Assembly: GCA_903838675.1 (NCBI GenBank)
Contig: CAILZI010000106.1
Location: forward strand, 1 to 58,917
Direction: 5' to 3'
DNA length: 58,917 nt
Source: an uncultured Verrucomicrobiota bacterium
GTDB lineage: Bacteria > Verrucomicrobiota > Verrucomicrobiia > Verrucomicrobiales > Verrucomicrobiaceae
Both the position numbers and the translations under genes were made by a program. The notes beneath the pieces were generated by a model. The model was not told the DNA's origin and ran no database searches. It was given only the letters and a program-made list of their open reading frames with translations. This document shows, piece after piece, positions 34,760 through 43,519 of this stretch (the stretch's first letter is position 1; each line of letters starts with the position of its first letter).

Positions 34760-34964
34760 CGCTGGAGATGTGTACAACCATCAAGCGCGTGATTTCACGT
34801 TGTGTCCATGCGCGAATCCACGTCGCCGTCTCTACTTGAATCCAGTATCAATCAAGCTGCGCTGACGGCTTTTTGAACGGACAGTGCGTCATTGGAATTC
34901 TGCAGCAGCGACTGACAGATCAAGCGCATGAAAATTCACCTGCTCGACATTGATCTTGATTGGG

Positions 34965-35990
34965 TTATTCACGAGGCTTCCGCAGGAGCCGCCGTGAGCA
35001 AACGAGGCCGGGAATCATGGGCAGCCAAAAGCTGAGCCCCCGAAACAGAAGTGTCGCTGACAGTCCCACGGAAAGCGGCATGCCGATGCTTCTCAACGCC
35101 ATGACCGAAGCCGTTTCAAAGGTGCCCAAGCCACCCGGTATGATGCCGATGGTGCGGAACAGGTTTGAAACCATGAAGCTGGAAAACACGCCGCCAAGGG
35201 ATGCCGTAACGCCCAGTGCCCGAGCTGCAACCCAGATCGTTGCGGCATCCAGCACAAAGATCAGCGCGTGCATGGTGAAGGCCAGTAACAGCACCTGGTG
35301 ATTTTTAAAGGAGCCTGGAGGTGCGTGCTCCACCCACTGCAGCAACCGCGTCATTTTGGTGAATCGACGCAGCCGAGTTTTCACCCAGTTCACGCCGCCG
35401 CTTGGCAGGTAGATCAGAAACGCAACCACACCCAGCTCAACCAGCAGAAAGATCAGCATGGCCGCGTCCACCCACCCGGGCAGGTAGGCGTGATAGAGAG
35501 TCACACCCAGTGCCAATGCCATGCAGGTGGCATAGGCCAGATGATACAAGGCCACATCCACCAGCACCGCAGAGGCCACCACGGCACTGGGCATGCCCAG
35601 ACGAGAGAGAGCACCGGACACCACGGCCACGCCGCTGATGCCACCGGATGGGAGCGCCTGGTCCACAAACAGCATCGCCAAACTCAGTTCAAAGGATTTG
35701 CCCAATGAAAGCCCCTGCCCTCCTGCGCTGACCACCACGCGCCACACGATGCCCTGCAGCATGTAAGTGCCTGATTGCAGCAGCAGCGCGAGAGCGAGCC
35801 AGGATAGATCGATCTGCTGCAACAAGCGCAGAAAATCCTCCTCTTCGGTGAGATGCGTCACCACCAAAATCAAGGCTCCACAGGCTGCTGCTCCCACCAG
35901 CCAGATCAACCACGGCCGGGATGACGATGCCCCCAATGGCTCCTGCGGGAGCGGGGCATTAGGTTCGTCGGAATTCAATGATACGGGCAT
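34965..35990 (-). CDS. Flippase-like integral membrane protein (LPG synthase TM-domain family, UPF0104)
   Basis: A 341-residue multi-pass protein of the lysylphosphatidylglycerol synthase transmembrane/UPF0104 family, related to MprF and AglD membrane halves. About 7-8 membrane segments are visible, with the motif SGGISGVAVVSGALSRLG and the C-terminal RTIGIIPGGLGTFETASVMALRSIGM pattern, typical of the family. Such proteins flip lipids or lipid-linked intermediates. The ATG at 35990 is preferred over 36071, because upstream residues do not match. No cytoplasmic synthase domain follows. It is divergent from the permease gene at 36149. Confidence 0.82.
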   Translation of the reverse strand: MPVSLNSDEPNAPLPQEPLGASSSRPWLIWLVGAAACGALILVVTHLTEEEDFLRLLQQIDLSWLALALLLQSGTYMLQGIVWRVVVSAGGQGLSLGKSFELSLAMLFVDQALPSGGISGVAVVSGALSRLGMPSAVVASAVLVDVALYHLAYATCMALALGVTLYHAYLPGWVDAAMLIFLLVELGVVAFLIYLPSGGVNWVKTRLRRFTKMTRLLQWVEHAPPGSFKNHQVLLLAFTMHALIFVLDAATIWVAARALGVTASLGGVFSSFMVSNLFRTIGIIPGGLGTFETASVMALRSIGMPLSVGLSATLLFRGLSFWLPMIPGLVCSRRLLRKPRE

Positions 35991-36148
35991 GATTTTTGAA
36001 ATACCAATCAGCGCAGTGCATTCGTGCAAGCTAGAATGCACGCTCTTTGCCATGTGACCTCCTGAAAACATGATATCGGTGATTTCACAATAATGGAGTA
36101 ATACTACCCATTGATAACCGGGGATGCGTCTACAAGGTAGCCGACGGG

Positions 36149-37306
36149 ATGTATTACTACGCCTTGAAAATGCTCATCGGTGACCGAGCCAAGTACATTG
36201 GCATCATCATTGGACTGACTTTTGCCTCTTTGCTGATCACACAGCAATCGGCGATTTTCGCCGGTGTCATGTCACGCACCTTCAGCTTTCTCACGGATGT
36301 GGCGCTGCCGGACATCTGGGTGGTGGACCCGCAGGTGCAGTACATTGATGACATCAAACCCCTGCAAGACACCAAGGTGATTCGCATTCGTGGAGTGGCG
36401 GGCGTGGCATGGGCGGTGCCTCTCTACAAGGGCTCGCTGCGCGCACGGCTGGACAATGGCACCTTCCAAACCTGCATCACGATCGGACTGGATGATGAGA
36501 CGCTCATCGGCGGACCGCCGCAGATGCTCTCCGGCAGCATCTCCGACCTTCGCCGCAACGACGGCGTCATTGTGGATACCGTCGGGGCACATGGCAAGCT
36601 CGCCAGGAGCGGACCCGATGGGACCCGCATTCCGCTGAAAGTGGGCGACACGCTGGAGTTGAACGACCACCGGGTGTTTGTGGTGGGCATCTGCAAAATC
36701 ACGGAGACTTTCCAGGCGAACCCGGTCATCTACACCACTTATTCGCGCGCAACCACCTTCGCGCCGCAGGAGCGCAGGCTGCTGTCTTTTGTCATCGCCA
36801 AGGCAGCTGCGGGGGAAGATCCGGAGGTGGTATGCAACCGCATCCGGGAGGCGACCGGTCTCATGGCCTACACACCCGCGAAATTTAAAGAGCTCACCTT
36901 TTACTACTATCTGAAGTACACCGGCATGCCGATCAACTTCCTCACGGCGGTTGCGCTGGGATTCATTGTTGGAATCACGATATCAGGCCAGACCTTCTAC
37001 AACTTCACCCTCGATAATCTGCGCTACTTCGGAACGCTCAAGGCCATGGGCACGACGAACAGCACCTTGCTCAAGATGATTCTTCTGCAGGCGCTGATCG
37101 TGGGGGCCATTGGCTATGGCCTGGGAGTTGGCCTTGCATCGGCGTGGGGAGCGCTGCTCAGCGGGCGCACCCAGATCGCGTTTTACCTGCCCTGGCAGCT
37201 GCTGCTGATCACTGCGGCTGCAGTCTTGATCATCTGCCTTTCTGCGGCGGCGCTGAGCATTCGCAAAGTGATGAAACTGGAGCCTGCTGTTGTGTTCCGC
37301 AGTTGA
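36149..37306 (+). CDS. ABC transporter permease (FtsX/DevC type)
   Basis: A 385-residue permease with an N-terminal membrane segment, a large periplasmic domain (about 50-265) and three further membrane segments near the C-terminus (about 280-385), as in DevC/MacB-like exporters. The N-terminal stretch MYYYALKMLIGDRAKYIGIIIGLTFASLLITQQSAIF matches DevC. It is the first gene of a three-gene operon; the next start (ATG at 37306) overlaps its TGA stop by one base. Confidence 0.9.
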   Translation: MYYYALKMLIGDRAKYIGIIIGLTFASLLITQQSAIFAGVMSRTFSFLTDVALPDIWVVDPQVQYIDDIKPLQDTKVIRIRGVAGVAWAVPLYKGSLRARLDNGTFQTCITIGLDDETLIGGPPQMLSGSISDLRRNDGVIVDTVGAHGKLARSGPDGTRIPLKVGDTLELNDHRVFVVGICKITETFQANPVIYTTYSRATTFAPQERRLLSFVIAKAAAGEDPEVVCNRIREATGLMAYTPAKFKELTFYYYLKYTGMPINFLTAVALGFIVGITISGQTFYNFTLDNLRYFGTLKAMGTTNSTLLKMILLQALIVGAIGYGLGVGLASAWGALLSGRTQIAFYLPWQLLLITAAAVLIICLSAAALSIRKVMKLEPAVVFRS

Positions 37307-38085
37307 TGCCTACTCTCATGCCCGACCCCACCCACACACCGCCAGCCCAGCAGATCGCAGTCAGCTGCAAGGGTGTCACCAAGACCTTTGGCACCGGCGC
37401 GGCGGCCTTTCAGGCGCTGCGAGGCGTGGATCTCGAAGTGCGCACCGGAGAACTCCTGATGCTTGTCGGCCCTTCTGGCTGCGGCAAGACGACGCTGATT
37501 TCCACCATCGCCGGCGTGCTGCGGCGTGATGGCGGCGAGTGCTCGGTGTTTGGGCATGATTACCTCTCCATGACGGAACAGGAAACCACCCGTTTCCGGG
37601 GCGAACATATCGGGTTTGTCTTCCAGGCCTTCAACCTGATCCCCACGCTCACAGCAGCAGAGAATGTCTCCACGCCGCTGGTGATCAAGGGCATGAAGCG
37701 CAAACCGGCCGTGGCGGAGGCGCGTGAAATGCTGCGCAAGGTTGGCTTCGATGAACGCATGCTGGAGTCCTCGCCGGTGGATCTTTCCGGTGGCCAGCAG
37801 CAGCGCGTCGCGATTGCCCGTGCGCTGGTGCACCAGCCGGATTTAATCGTGTGTGATGAACCCACCAGTGCGCTCGACAGTGAAACCGGACGCAAGGTCA
37901 TGGAGCTGATGCGCGGTCTGGCGCTGGCCAGCAATCGCGCCTTGATCGTCGTCACTCACGATGCGCGCATTTATGAGTTCGCCGACCGCATTGCACGCAT
38001 GGAGGACGGGCGCATCACCGGCATCGAAACACCGCAGAGACCCGCAGCCTCTGCATCTGAAATTTTAACCACTCTAAAGCCATGA
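37306..38085 (+). CDS. ABC transporter ATPase (DevA-type)
   Basis: A 259-residue ATPase with Walker A GPSGCGKTT, Q-loop (GFVFQAFNL), signature LSGGQQQR, Walker B LIVCDEPTSALD and His switch (VVTHDARIYEFADR). The open frame begins much earlier (37144), but the ATG at 37306 fits the operon junction and the protein start. It overlaps the permease stop by 1 nt and the fusion protein start by 4 nt. The set is like DevBCA, the glycolipid exporter of cyanobacterial heterocysts; the substrate here is unknown. Confidence 0.93.
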   Translation: MPTLMPDPTHTPPAQQIAVSCKGVTKTFGTGAAAFQALRGVDLEVRTGELLMLVGPSGCGKTTLISTIAGVLRRDGGECSVFGHDYLSMTEQETTRFRGEHIGFVFQAFNLIPTLTAAENVSTPLVIKGMKRKPAVAEAREMLRKVGFDERMLESSPVDLSGGQQQRVAIARALVHQPDLIVCDEPTSALDSETGRKVMELMRGLALASNRALIVVTHDARIYEFADRIARMEDGRITGIETPQRPAASASEILTTLKP

Positions 38086-39023
38086 TTCGTAAATATCTGC
38101 TCCCCATCCTGGCCCTTGGCGGCATCTTTCTCGGCATTGCTGTTGCCATCAAGGGCGCAAAGAAGACCGCGCCCGCAGCACCGGTTTCTCAGCCGGCGCA
38201 CTCGCCTTACAAGATCTTTGTCGCAGGCGCAGGCATCATTGAGGCCAGCACGGAAAACATCGCCATTGGCACCACGGTGGGTGGCGTCGTGGCACGCATC
38301 TATGTGCAGATTGGCAGCCGGGTGAAGACGGGGGCCCCCCTTTTCACGCTGGATGACCGCACCCTCCGTGCAGAGATCGCACTGCGTGAGAGCGCCGTCA
38401 AAGTGGTGGAGGCGCAGCTTGCCGATGCCAAGGACGAACTCGCGTTCAATGAGAACATCACTGACAAGGGAGCGGTGAGCGTTGAGGACACCAACAAACG
38501 CCGCAACACAGTACGCATTGTCGAAGCGCAGCTTGCCCAGTCTAAAGCGCAGCTTGCCAGCACCGTCACCGAACTCGAAAAGCTCACCGTATGCGCCCCG
38601 GTGGACGGCGAGGTGCTTCAGCTCAAGGTACACCTTGGCGAATACGCACCCGCTGGCGTGCTGGGCACACCGCTTATCATGCTTGGCAATGTGGAGCCCC
38701 TGCACGTGCGCGTCGATGTGGATGAGGACGATGCCTGGCGCATCCGCAACGGCGCGGTGGCAACGGGCTGCCTGCGCGGCAACAAGGACATCAGCACCGC
38801 GTTGAAGTTTGTTCGTTTCGAGCCTTACGTTCTGCCCAAGCGCTCCCTCACCGGAGACAGCACCGAACGCGTGGACACCCGGGTGCTGCAGGTCATCTTC
38901 AGCTTCACCCGAGGTGATCTGCCTCTGTTTGTCGGTCAGCAGATGGATGTGTTCATCGATGCCCCTACGCGCACGTTTAGCAAACCGGTTGAACCTGTCC
39001 CCGCCGCCGAGGCCAAACCCTGA
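38082..39023 (+). CDS. Membrane fusion protein (HlyD/DevB family)
   Basis: A 313-residue adaptor with an N-terminal membrane segment (YLLPILALGGIFLGIAVAI), a split lipoyl domain (GTTVGGVVARIYVQIGSRVKTGAPLF and LTVCAPVDGEVLQLKVHLGEY), a short coiled hairpin between them (about 105-170) and a beta-barrel C-terminal part. It starts by a 4-nt overlap with the ATPase. The permease, ATPase and fusion protein form one export operon; no outer membrane factor is next to it, but a TolC-like gene is 6 kb away. It ends with an Ala/Pro/Glu tail. Confidence 0.9.
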   Translation: MIRKYLLPILALGGIFLGIAVAIKGAKKTAPAAPVSQPAHSPYKIFVAGAGIIEASTENIAIGTTVGGVVARIYVQIGSRVKTGAPLFTLDDRTLRAEIALRESAVKVVEAQLADAKDELAFNENITDKGAVSVEDTNKRRNTVRIVEAQLAQSKAQLASTVTELEKLTVCAPVDGEVLQLKVHLGEYAPAGVLGTPLIMLGNVEPLHVRVDVDEDDAWRIRNGAVATGCLRGNKDISTALKFVRFEPYVLPKRSLTGDSTERVDTRVLQVIFSFTRGDLPLFVGQQMDVFIDAPTRTFSKPVEPVPAAEAKP

Positions 39024-39065
39024 GGATGACGGGCCTCAGTCCTCAGAGCTGCTTTCTAATCCTGC

Positions 39066-40358
39066 TCACTTCCCTTTTCCCAGCACAGAGAGGACCCGCC
39101 CGGCGATCTCCTGGCTGAGCAGTTGATACGCCTGCGACTGCCAATGGAAATTATCGCCAGCGGCGAGTTCGAGGTGCGCGGCCAGCAAAGCATAGGCATC
39201 GATCACTTCGATGCCCTCCTGCTTCATCACCTGGGCGGAAAGCGCGTTGAGCCGCAGCACCACGTCGTTCTTGTCGCCAAAGGCGGTGACGGGTTTGTCC
39301 GGTGCGGGACGTGCTGCGGTATGCGGCGTGGTCATGAGGTAGAAGATTTTGGCCTGTGCCGCGCCGGTCTTGAAGCAGCGTGTCAGCTTCTGCATGCGCT
39401 CCAGCACGAGAGCGTCAGAGACTTTGTCCGGCGTCCAGCCCAGGGAGTGCAGGCCGTTGTTGAAGACCACGGCGTCAAACTTGTAACGTCCTGCCATCTC
39501 CGTGAGCGCCTGCTCGGGAACGTCACCGCCCACGAAGTGGACGCAGTGGAAGACATAGACGTGCTGCTTGAGCATCTCGGGAATGAAAGGACCGCTGTAG
39601 CCGCCCGAGATGGAGTCGCCATAGATCAGCACCTTCGGCCATTCCGGGTGCTCGATCTTTGGAACGTCCAAAGCCCAGCCTTTGCCGGCCACCGCGCCGC
39701 GCGGGAACTCGCCCGTGTGCTCCTTCTTGGAGACATAGCTGTAGGCGGGGCCGAAGACCTTCACGCCATGCACCGTCACCGGCATGGTTTTGGCCTTCGC
39801 ATTGTCGTTGCGACCGATCCACATCGGGCCGTCGTTCGGGATGAGCTCCATGAAGCATTTTTTGATGGGAGCGTCATCGATGTAGAAGGTCGCCAGGCCG
39901 TTGCGCACAGCCATGGTGAAGGTGACGGGCTTGTTGATCTCCGGCTCGTTGCGGCCATTGATTGCACCGCCGACCATGAGGATCTTGTTCACGACGGAGT
40001 TCACCTGCCGCGCGTAATTGGGCTTGTCCTTGTAGTTGAAGAACATGGCAAAGCCATCGTCCTTGTCGCCGCTCTGCTTGTTCATCACAGTGAAGACAGC
40101 ATCCTGTACCAGCGCATCGAGCGAAAGCGTGACCTGCACGGTGAAGTTCTTCTGATCAGGAAAAGCTTCCCCGGGCACGGCGAACGATGCGCCATCGCGC
40201 AGCTTCACCAGGCCGTCTGCTTTTTCCACGGAGCCCGACTGCTGCGCCGCAGGGATTTCATTCTTCGCCAAATCCCAGAGAGCGGGTTCATCGGCGGCGG
40301 TTGCTGAGCCCGTGAAGGAGAGCAGAAGGATTGAGGCAAGCGTGCGTGTGTGCATCAT
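39066..40358 (-). CDS. Secreted SGNH/GDSL hydrolase with N-terminal LamG-like domain
   Basis: About 430 residues. A signal peptide (ASILLLSFTGSATAAD) follows the ATG at 40358; a GTG at 40388 overlapping the ThuA stop is an alternative. Residues about 35-215 form a laminin-G/concanavalin-like domain and about 235-430 a GDSL hydrolase: block I LIYGDSISGG, block III FNNGLHSLG (Asn), and block V DNFHWQ (Asp and His). Such enzymes usually are esterases acting on acetylated sugars or lipids. It follows the ThuA gene in the same direction, so the two are likely cotranscribed; the gene converges on the fusion protein gene at 39023. Confidence 0.85.
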   Translation of the reverse strand: MMHTRTLASILLLSFTGSATAADEPALWDLAKNEIPAAQQSGSVEKADGLVKLRDGASFAVPGEAFPDQKNFTVQVTLSLDALVQDAVFTVMNKQSGDKDDGFAMFFNYKDKPNYARQVNSVVNKILMVGGAINGRNEPEINKPVTFTMAVRNGLATFYIDDAPIKKCFMELIPNDGPMWIGRNDNAKAKTMPVTVHGVKVFGPAYSYVSKKEHTGEFPRGAVAGKGWALDVPKIEHPEWPKVLIYGDSISGGYSGPFIPEMLKQHVYVFHCVHFVGGDVPEQALTEMAGRYKFDAVVFNNGLHSLGWTPDKVSDALVLERMQKLTRCFKTGAAQAKIFYLMTTPHTAARPAPDKPVTAFGDKNDVVLRLNALSAQVMKQEGIEVIDAYALLAAHLELAAGDNFHWQSQAYQLLSQEIAGRVLSVLGKGK

Positions 40359-40384
40359 GATCGTATTGTTTGATGGCATGCGAT

Positions 40385-41209
40385 TCACTTCGCCGCCTTG
40401 GCTTCGGTTTTTCTGAGCGCTGCAGCCCAGAGGATTCCTTCCAGCACATGGTGGCGGACGAAGGGCGTGCTCAGTGAGCGCAGATCGTGGCCGAACTCGG
40501 TGTAGAAAAAGCGGCCGCCCGCCGCCAGCTCATGCGTCCAGGCGATGGGATGATCCGCACCCATCGGCTTGCCTCCGCGCGTCATGAAATAATCGCGCAC
40601 CGGCGTGTAGGTGCTCTCATCCACGCGCAGCAACACCTGGAAGCCGGACAGTCCGGTCACGCTGCGGTCATGATTCGTCCAGTCCGCCTCGATGGAAAAT
40701 TCCGCAGGCTGGCCTTTCACGGCGGGATGATCTTTTGCGGCGGGATCGACGATTACTTTTGCCTTGGAGAAATCCGAGTCGCTGTTGAAATCGCAGCCGC
40801 CCAACTGGTTCAGCCATGGCCAGCTGGTTTGATGCACGAGCGCCGCATGGAGGCCGACGACACCTTTCTTCCCGCTCGCGAACCAGGCCTCGACCGACTG
40901 CCGCTGGGCCTCGGGGATGATCTTGTCGAGTTCATTGGCGTTATTGAGCAGCAGCACATCGTAGTTTGCGATCACCTTTGGCACGAGGTCTTTTGGGCTC
41001 TCGGTGATGTCCACATCGAATCCGTTCTCGTGGCCGAGCAGAACGAGCCAGCGGTTGATGGCGGGTATGTCGGGGTGCCGGTAATAGGCGGCGCCAGAAA
41101 AGACGAGGACCTTCATGCGATCGCCGCTGGGTGTAGAGGGAGCAAGGGTGTCGTGAGCGAAGGTGAAGCTGGTGAGGAAGAGGAGGAAAGTGAAGGCGCG
41201 GTGAGTCAT
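40385..41209 (-). CDS. ThuA-like domain protein (secreted)
   Basis: A 274-residue protein with a signal peptide (AFTFLLFLTSFTFAHD) and the ThuA/glutamine-amidotransferase-like fold: MKVLVFSGAAYYRHPDIPAINRWLVLLG, DVLLLNNANE, GVVGLHAALVHQTSWPWLNQLGG and GRFFYTEFGHDLRSL. ThuA proteins are linked to sugar (trehalose, gluco-oligosaccharide) metabolism and are abundant in Verrucomicrobia and Planctomycetes. The start at 41209 opens the signal peptide; an earlier ATG lies at 41221. It overlaps the downstream hydrolase frame. Confidence 0.9.
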   Translation of the reverse strand: MTHRAFTFLLFLTSFTFAHDTLAPSTPSGDRMKVLVFSGAAYYRHPDIPAINRWLVLLGHENGFDVDITESPKDLVPKVIANYDVLLLNNANELDKIIPEAQRQSVEAWFASGKKGVVGLHAALVHQTSWPWLNQLGGCDFNSDSDFSKAKVIVDPAAKDHPAVKGQPAEFSIEADWTNHDRSVTGLSGFQVLLRVDESTYTPVRDYFMTRGGKPMGADHPIAWTHELAAGGRFFYTEFGHDLRSLSTPFVRHHVLEGILWAAALRKTEAKAAK

Positions 41210-41250
41210 GGGGGAGGGCATCGGCTGATGGGTGGAATGGGACTGTGGGC

Positions 41251-41351
41251 GGCTTCCGGACCGGCTGAAGCCGGGACTACAATACGTGCTTTGGCTGGTT
41301 TCGAATCTTGGGTGATGCGGGGCTTCCAGAACGGGCTGAAGCCCGAACTAC
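41251..41351. repeat. Two direct copies of a 30-31 bp hairpin repeat
   Basis: Copies at 41251-41280 (GGCTTCCGGACCGGCTGAAGCC...) and 41321-41351 (GGCTTCCAGAACGGGCTGAAGCCC...) share the same order: GGCTTC, spacer, GCTGAAGCC, GGACTAC or GAACTAC. Each folds into a small hairpin. They lie between the ThuA and hydroxyacid dehydrogenase genes, so they may be an extragenic repeat. Confidence 0.6.
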
Positions 41352-41436
41352 GTACGAAGAGGCTGGCGCTGGGGCGGAGGTGGGGTTGTGACTTGGGATC
41401 TTGTATCGCGGCGCTGTGATCGAGGACGAATCAGTG

Positions 41437-42264
41437 TCAGCGCTGGCCGATGATGCTGAAGTCGAGATCGCCTTTGCCGGCATCCACTCCGGCGCGCATG
41501 GCAGCGGCGGTACAGTCGAGGGCTGGGGTTTTGAGCTTCGCTTCGGCGGCGAGTTCGCGGGCGAAGTCGGCGTCCTTGAGCATGTTGCGCAGGGCGAAGT
41601 GAGGCTCGAAGTCGCTCTTGATGATGGCGGGGAGCTTCATGCCGATGAGGGTGGAGTAATTGGCATTTGATTCCAGCGCCTCATGCAAGCGTTCGAGCGA
41701 GATGCCATTGGCCTTCGTGATGTCCGCCGCTTCGGCCACCGCCTCAACGATCACGGCAGAGACGAGATTGGTCACGATCTTGAGGACCATGGCATCGCCA
41801 ATGCCGCCCAAAGGCAGAATCTTGGCGGCACTGGCAGCCAATACGGGCCGGGCACGCTCCAGCAGCAGATCACTGCCGCCAATGTAGTAGCAAAGCTTGC
41901 CGTTCTGCGCGGCCATCTTGCTGCCGGTGAAGGGTGCATCGAGAAATGCAGCACCACTCTCTTCGACGAGTTTTGCGGCTTCCAGCGTGGCCTTTTTGCT
42001 CACCGTGGCGTGATTCAGAATGAGATGCCCGGCCTTGAGCGCGGGTTTCATGTCCTCAATCGCCTCGATCAGCGCCGCGCTGTCACGCACGAAAATCTGG
42101 ATGATGCCCGCCGCCCCGGCCACTTCATGGGGTGAGGCCAGGAAGTTAGGCACGGGGCGCGCGCTGCGGCTCCATACAAACACTTCATGCCCCGCTTTGC
42201 GGAGATTGTCCGCCACACGGCTGCCGATGATGCCGAGCCCGAGAATGCCAACGTTTTGTTTCAT
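41437..42264 (-). CDS. NAD(P)-dependent beta-hydroxyacid dehydrogenase (3-hydroxyisobutyrate dehydrogenase-like)
   Basis: A 275-residue enzyme: N-terminal Rossmann motif GLGIIGSRVADNLRKAGH, substrate-binding segment DAPFTGSKMAAQNGKL, and the catalytic lysine region GDAMVLKIVTNLV. The C-terminal all-helical domain follows. It would oxidise or reduce a short beta-hydroxyacid with NAD(P); the exact substrate is not fixed. The ATG at 42264 is chosen over 42309. The upstream parvulin gene stops at 42310, so the two genes are likely cotranscribed. Confidence 0.88.
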   Translation of the reverse strand: MKQNVGILGLGIIGSRVADNLRKAGHEVFVWSRSARPVPNFLASPHEVAGAAGIIQIFVRDSAALIEAIEDMKPALKAGHLILNHATVSKKATLEAAKLVEESGAAFLDAPFTGSKMAAQNGKLCYYIGGSDLLLERARPVLAASAAKILPLGGIGDAMVLKIVTNLVSAVIVEAVAEAADITKANGISLERLHEALESNANYSTLIGMKLPAIIKSDFEPHFALRNMLKDADFARELAAEAKLKTPALDCTAAAMRAGVDAGKGDLDFSIIGQR

Positions 42265-42309
42265 GCCCACGCCCTTAGCGCGCATTTCCCACTGCGCAAC
42301 GGCCGTCAT

Positions 42310-43365
42310 TCAGGGAGCCGGTACGGACTGATCAATGACATCGGCGTGATAAAGCAGATGCTGCTGCGAGTTCTTCCGCAATTCAGCCAGGAGACTCTTC
42401 ACCGCCTCCACGCGCCGTTTGCTGGTGAGCAGCGCCGTGATCTCACTTTTCACCTCTGCAAAAGCCGGCAGCCATGAAGCATGGCGCTCCAGCACGATGA
42501 TGATGTGCCAGCCGAGCTGAGTCTGCACCGGTTCGCTGAACTGGCCGATTTTAAGCTTCTGAACGGCAGTGATGAAATCCGTCGGCATGCGTTCCCGCGT
42601 GAACCAGCCGAGGTCGCCCCCAAGTGCTCTGCTCCGTTCATCATCGGAATGCTCCTCCGCAAGCTGAGCAAAGGTCTTTTCCTTGGCCAGCAGCTGGCGC
42701 TGGATCTCACGGATTTCCACCTCACGGTTCGGTTTCGTGTGATCGTGCCGACTGAGGAATATGTGCGCTGCATGCTGTGCCTGCGGGATGCGCAGTGTCT
42801 CCTTGAATGCGTCATACCAGGCACGCACCTCCTGCTCCGACAGGTCCTTGAGGCGGGGCTGAATTTTTTCGGCGATCCATGCTTCATCGAGCTGAGCGTC
42901 GTAGATCCGGGCCTCCAGCGACTTTGGCGTCAGTTGCTGGGCGGCCAGACGTTTGGGAAACTCCGCAGCAGTGGCAAACTGGCGCTGCATTCTCTCTGCC
43001 TCAAGCTTTGCAGCGGCCTTGGATGACCCAGCTTCCAAGACGCTCAAGCTGCGGCAGGCACGCAGGATGCGGTCGTTCACCAAATTTTCCAGCGCCAGCC
43101 AGCGTGTCTGCTTGCGCGCCTCGGGACCGAGACTGGCCCAGGACTCATTGTGCTTCCACAAGTGCTCCCGCATCGCTTCCTCTAAATCCTGCCGAGTGAT
43201 TGGCAGGCCATACACCTCTGCGGCCATTCCCCGTCCATCCTCCCGCCCCCGCATCAAGTGCTTATAGACCGGCCCCTTGAAGATAAAAAGGTCAGCCAGG
43301 AGGCAACAGGCAGCGATGCATGAGACTGTAAACCACCCCGGAAGGAGCTGGAACGAACGCGACAT
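42310..43365 (-). CDS. Membrane-anchored parvulin-type peptidyl-prolyl isomerase
   Basis: A 351-residue protein with an N-terminal membrane/signal segment (LPGWFTVSCIAACCLLADLFIF), a SurA-like helical N-domain (about 45-190) and a rotamase (PpiC) domain (about 205-310: QHAAHIFLSRHD, LAEEHSDDERSRALGGDLGWF, FSEPVQTQLGWHIIIVLER). It would help outer membrane protein folding. The start at 43365 is preferred to 43446. Next downstream is a hydroxyacid dehydrogenase gene. Confidence 0.88.
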   Translation of the reverse strand: MSRSFQLLPGWFTVSCIAACCLLADLFIFKGPVYKHLMRGREDGRGMAAEVYGLPITRQDLEEAMREHLWKHNESWASLGPEARKQTRWLALENLVNDRILRACRSLSVLEAGSSKAAAKLEAERMQRQFATAAEFPKRLAAQQLTPKSLEARIYDAQLDEAWIAEKIQPRLKDLSEQEVRAWYDAFKETLRIPQAQHAAHIFLSRHDHTKPNREVEIREIQRQLLAKEKTFAQLAEEHSDDERSRALGGDLGWFTRERMPTDFITAVQKLKIGQFSEPVQTQLGWHIIIVLERHASWLPAFAEVKSEITALLTSKRRVEAVKSLLAELRKNSQQHLLYHADVIDQSVPAP

Positions 43366-43519
43366 CAGAACTGGCAGCCTAGGGCAGCGCCTGCTGATGG
43401 CAAGCCGGTGGTTTGGCCAAGAAATGGGGGTGCCACGGCATGCCAAGGCTTTACATTTTGATAATTTTCATAAATTAAGCCTAGATTTATTGAACCAACA
43501 CCATAAATTTCATACACTC

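Noticed and set aside
34602..34784. A minus-strand frame in the other phase that meets the 34496-34759 frame at a C7 homopolymer (34655-34661), suggesting a frameshifted gene
   Set aside because: Third-position GC in that frame is only about half, versus about three quarters in the alternative frame, so the single continuous frame is the better gene model.
34928..35032. A 34-codon frame beginning MKIHLLDIDLDWV, which looks like the start of a gene
   Set aside because: It stops quickly and runs antisense into the flippase-like gene; too little to support a gene or pseudogene.
39123..40307. A 394-codon plus-strand open frame
   Set aside because: Antisense shadow of the GDSL hydrolase gene, with no motifs and biased composition.
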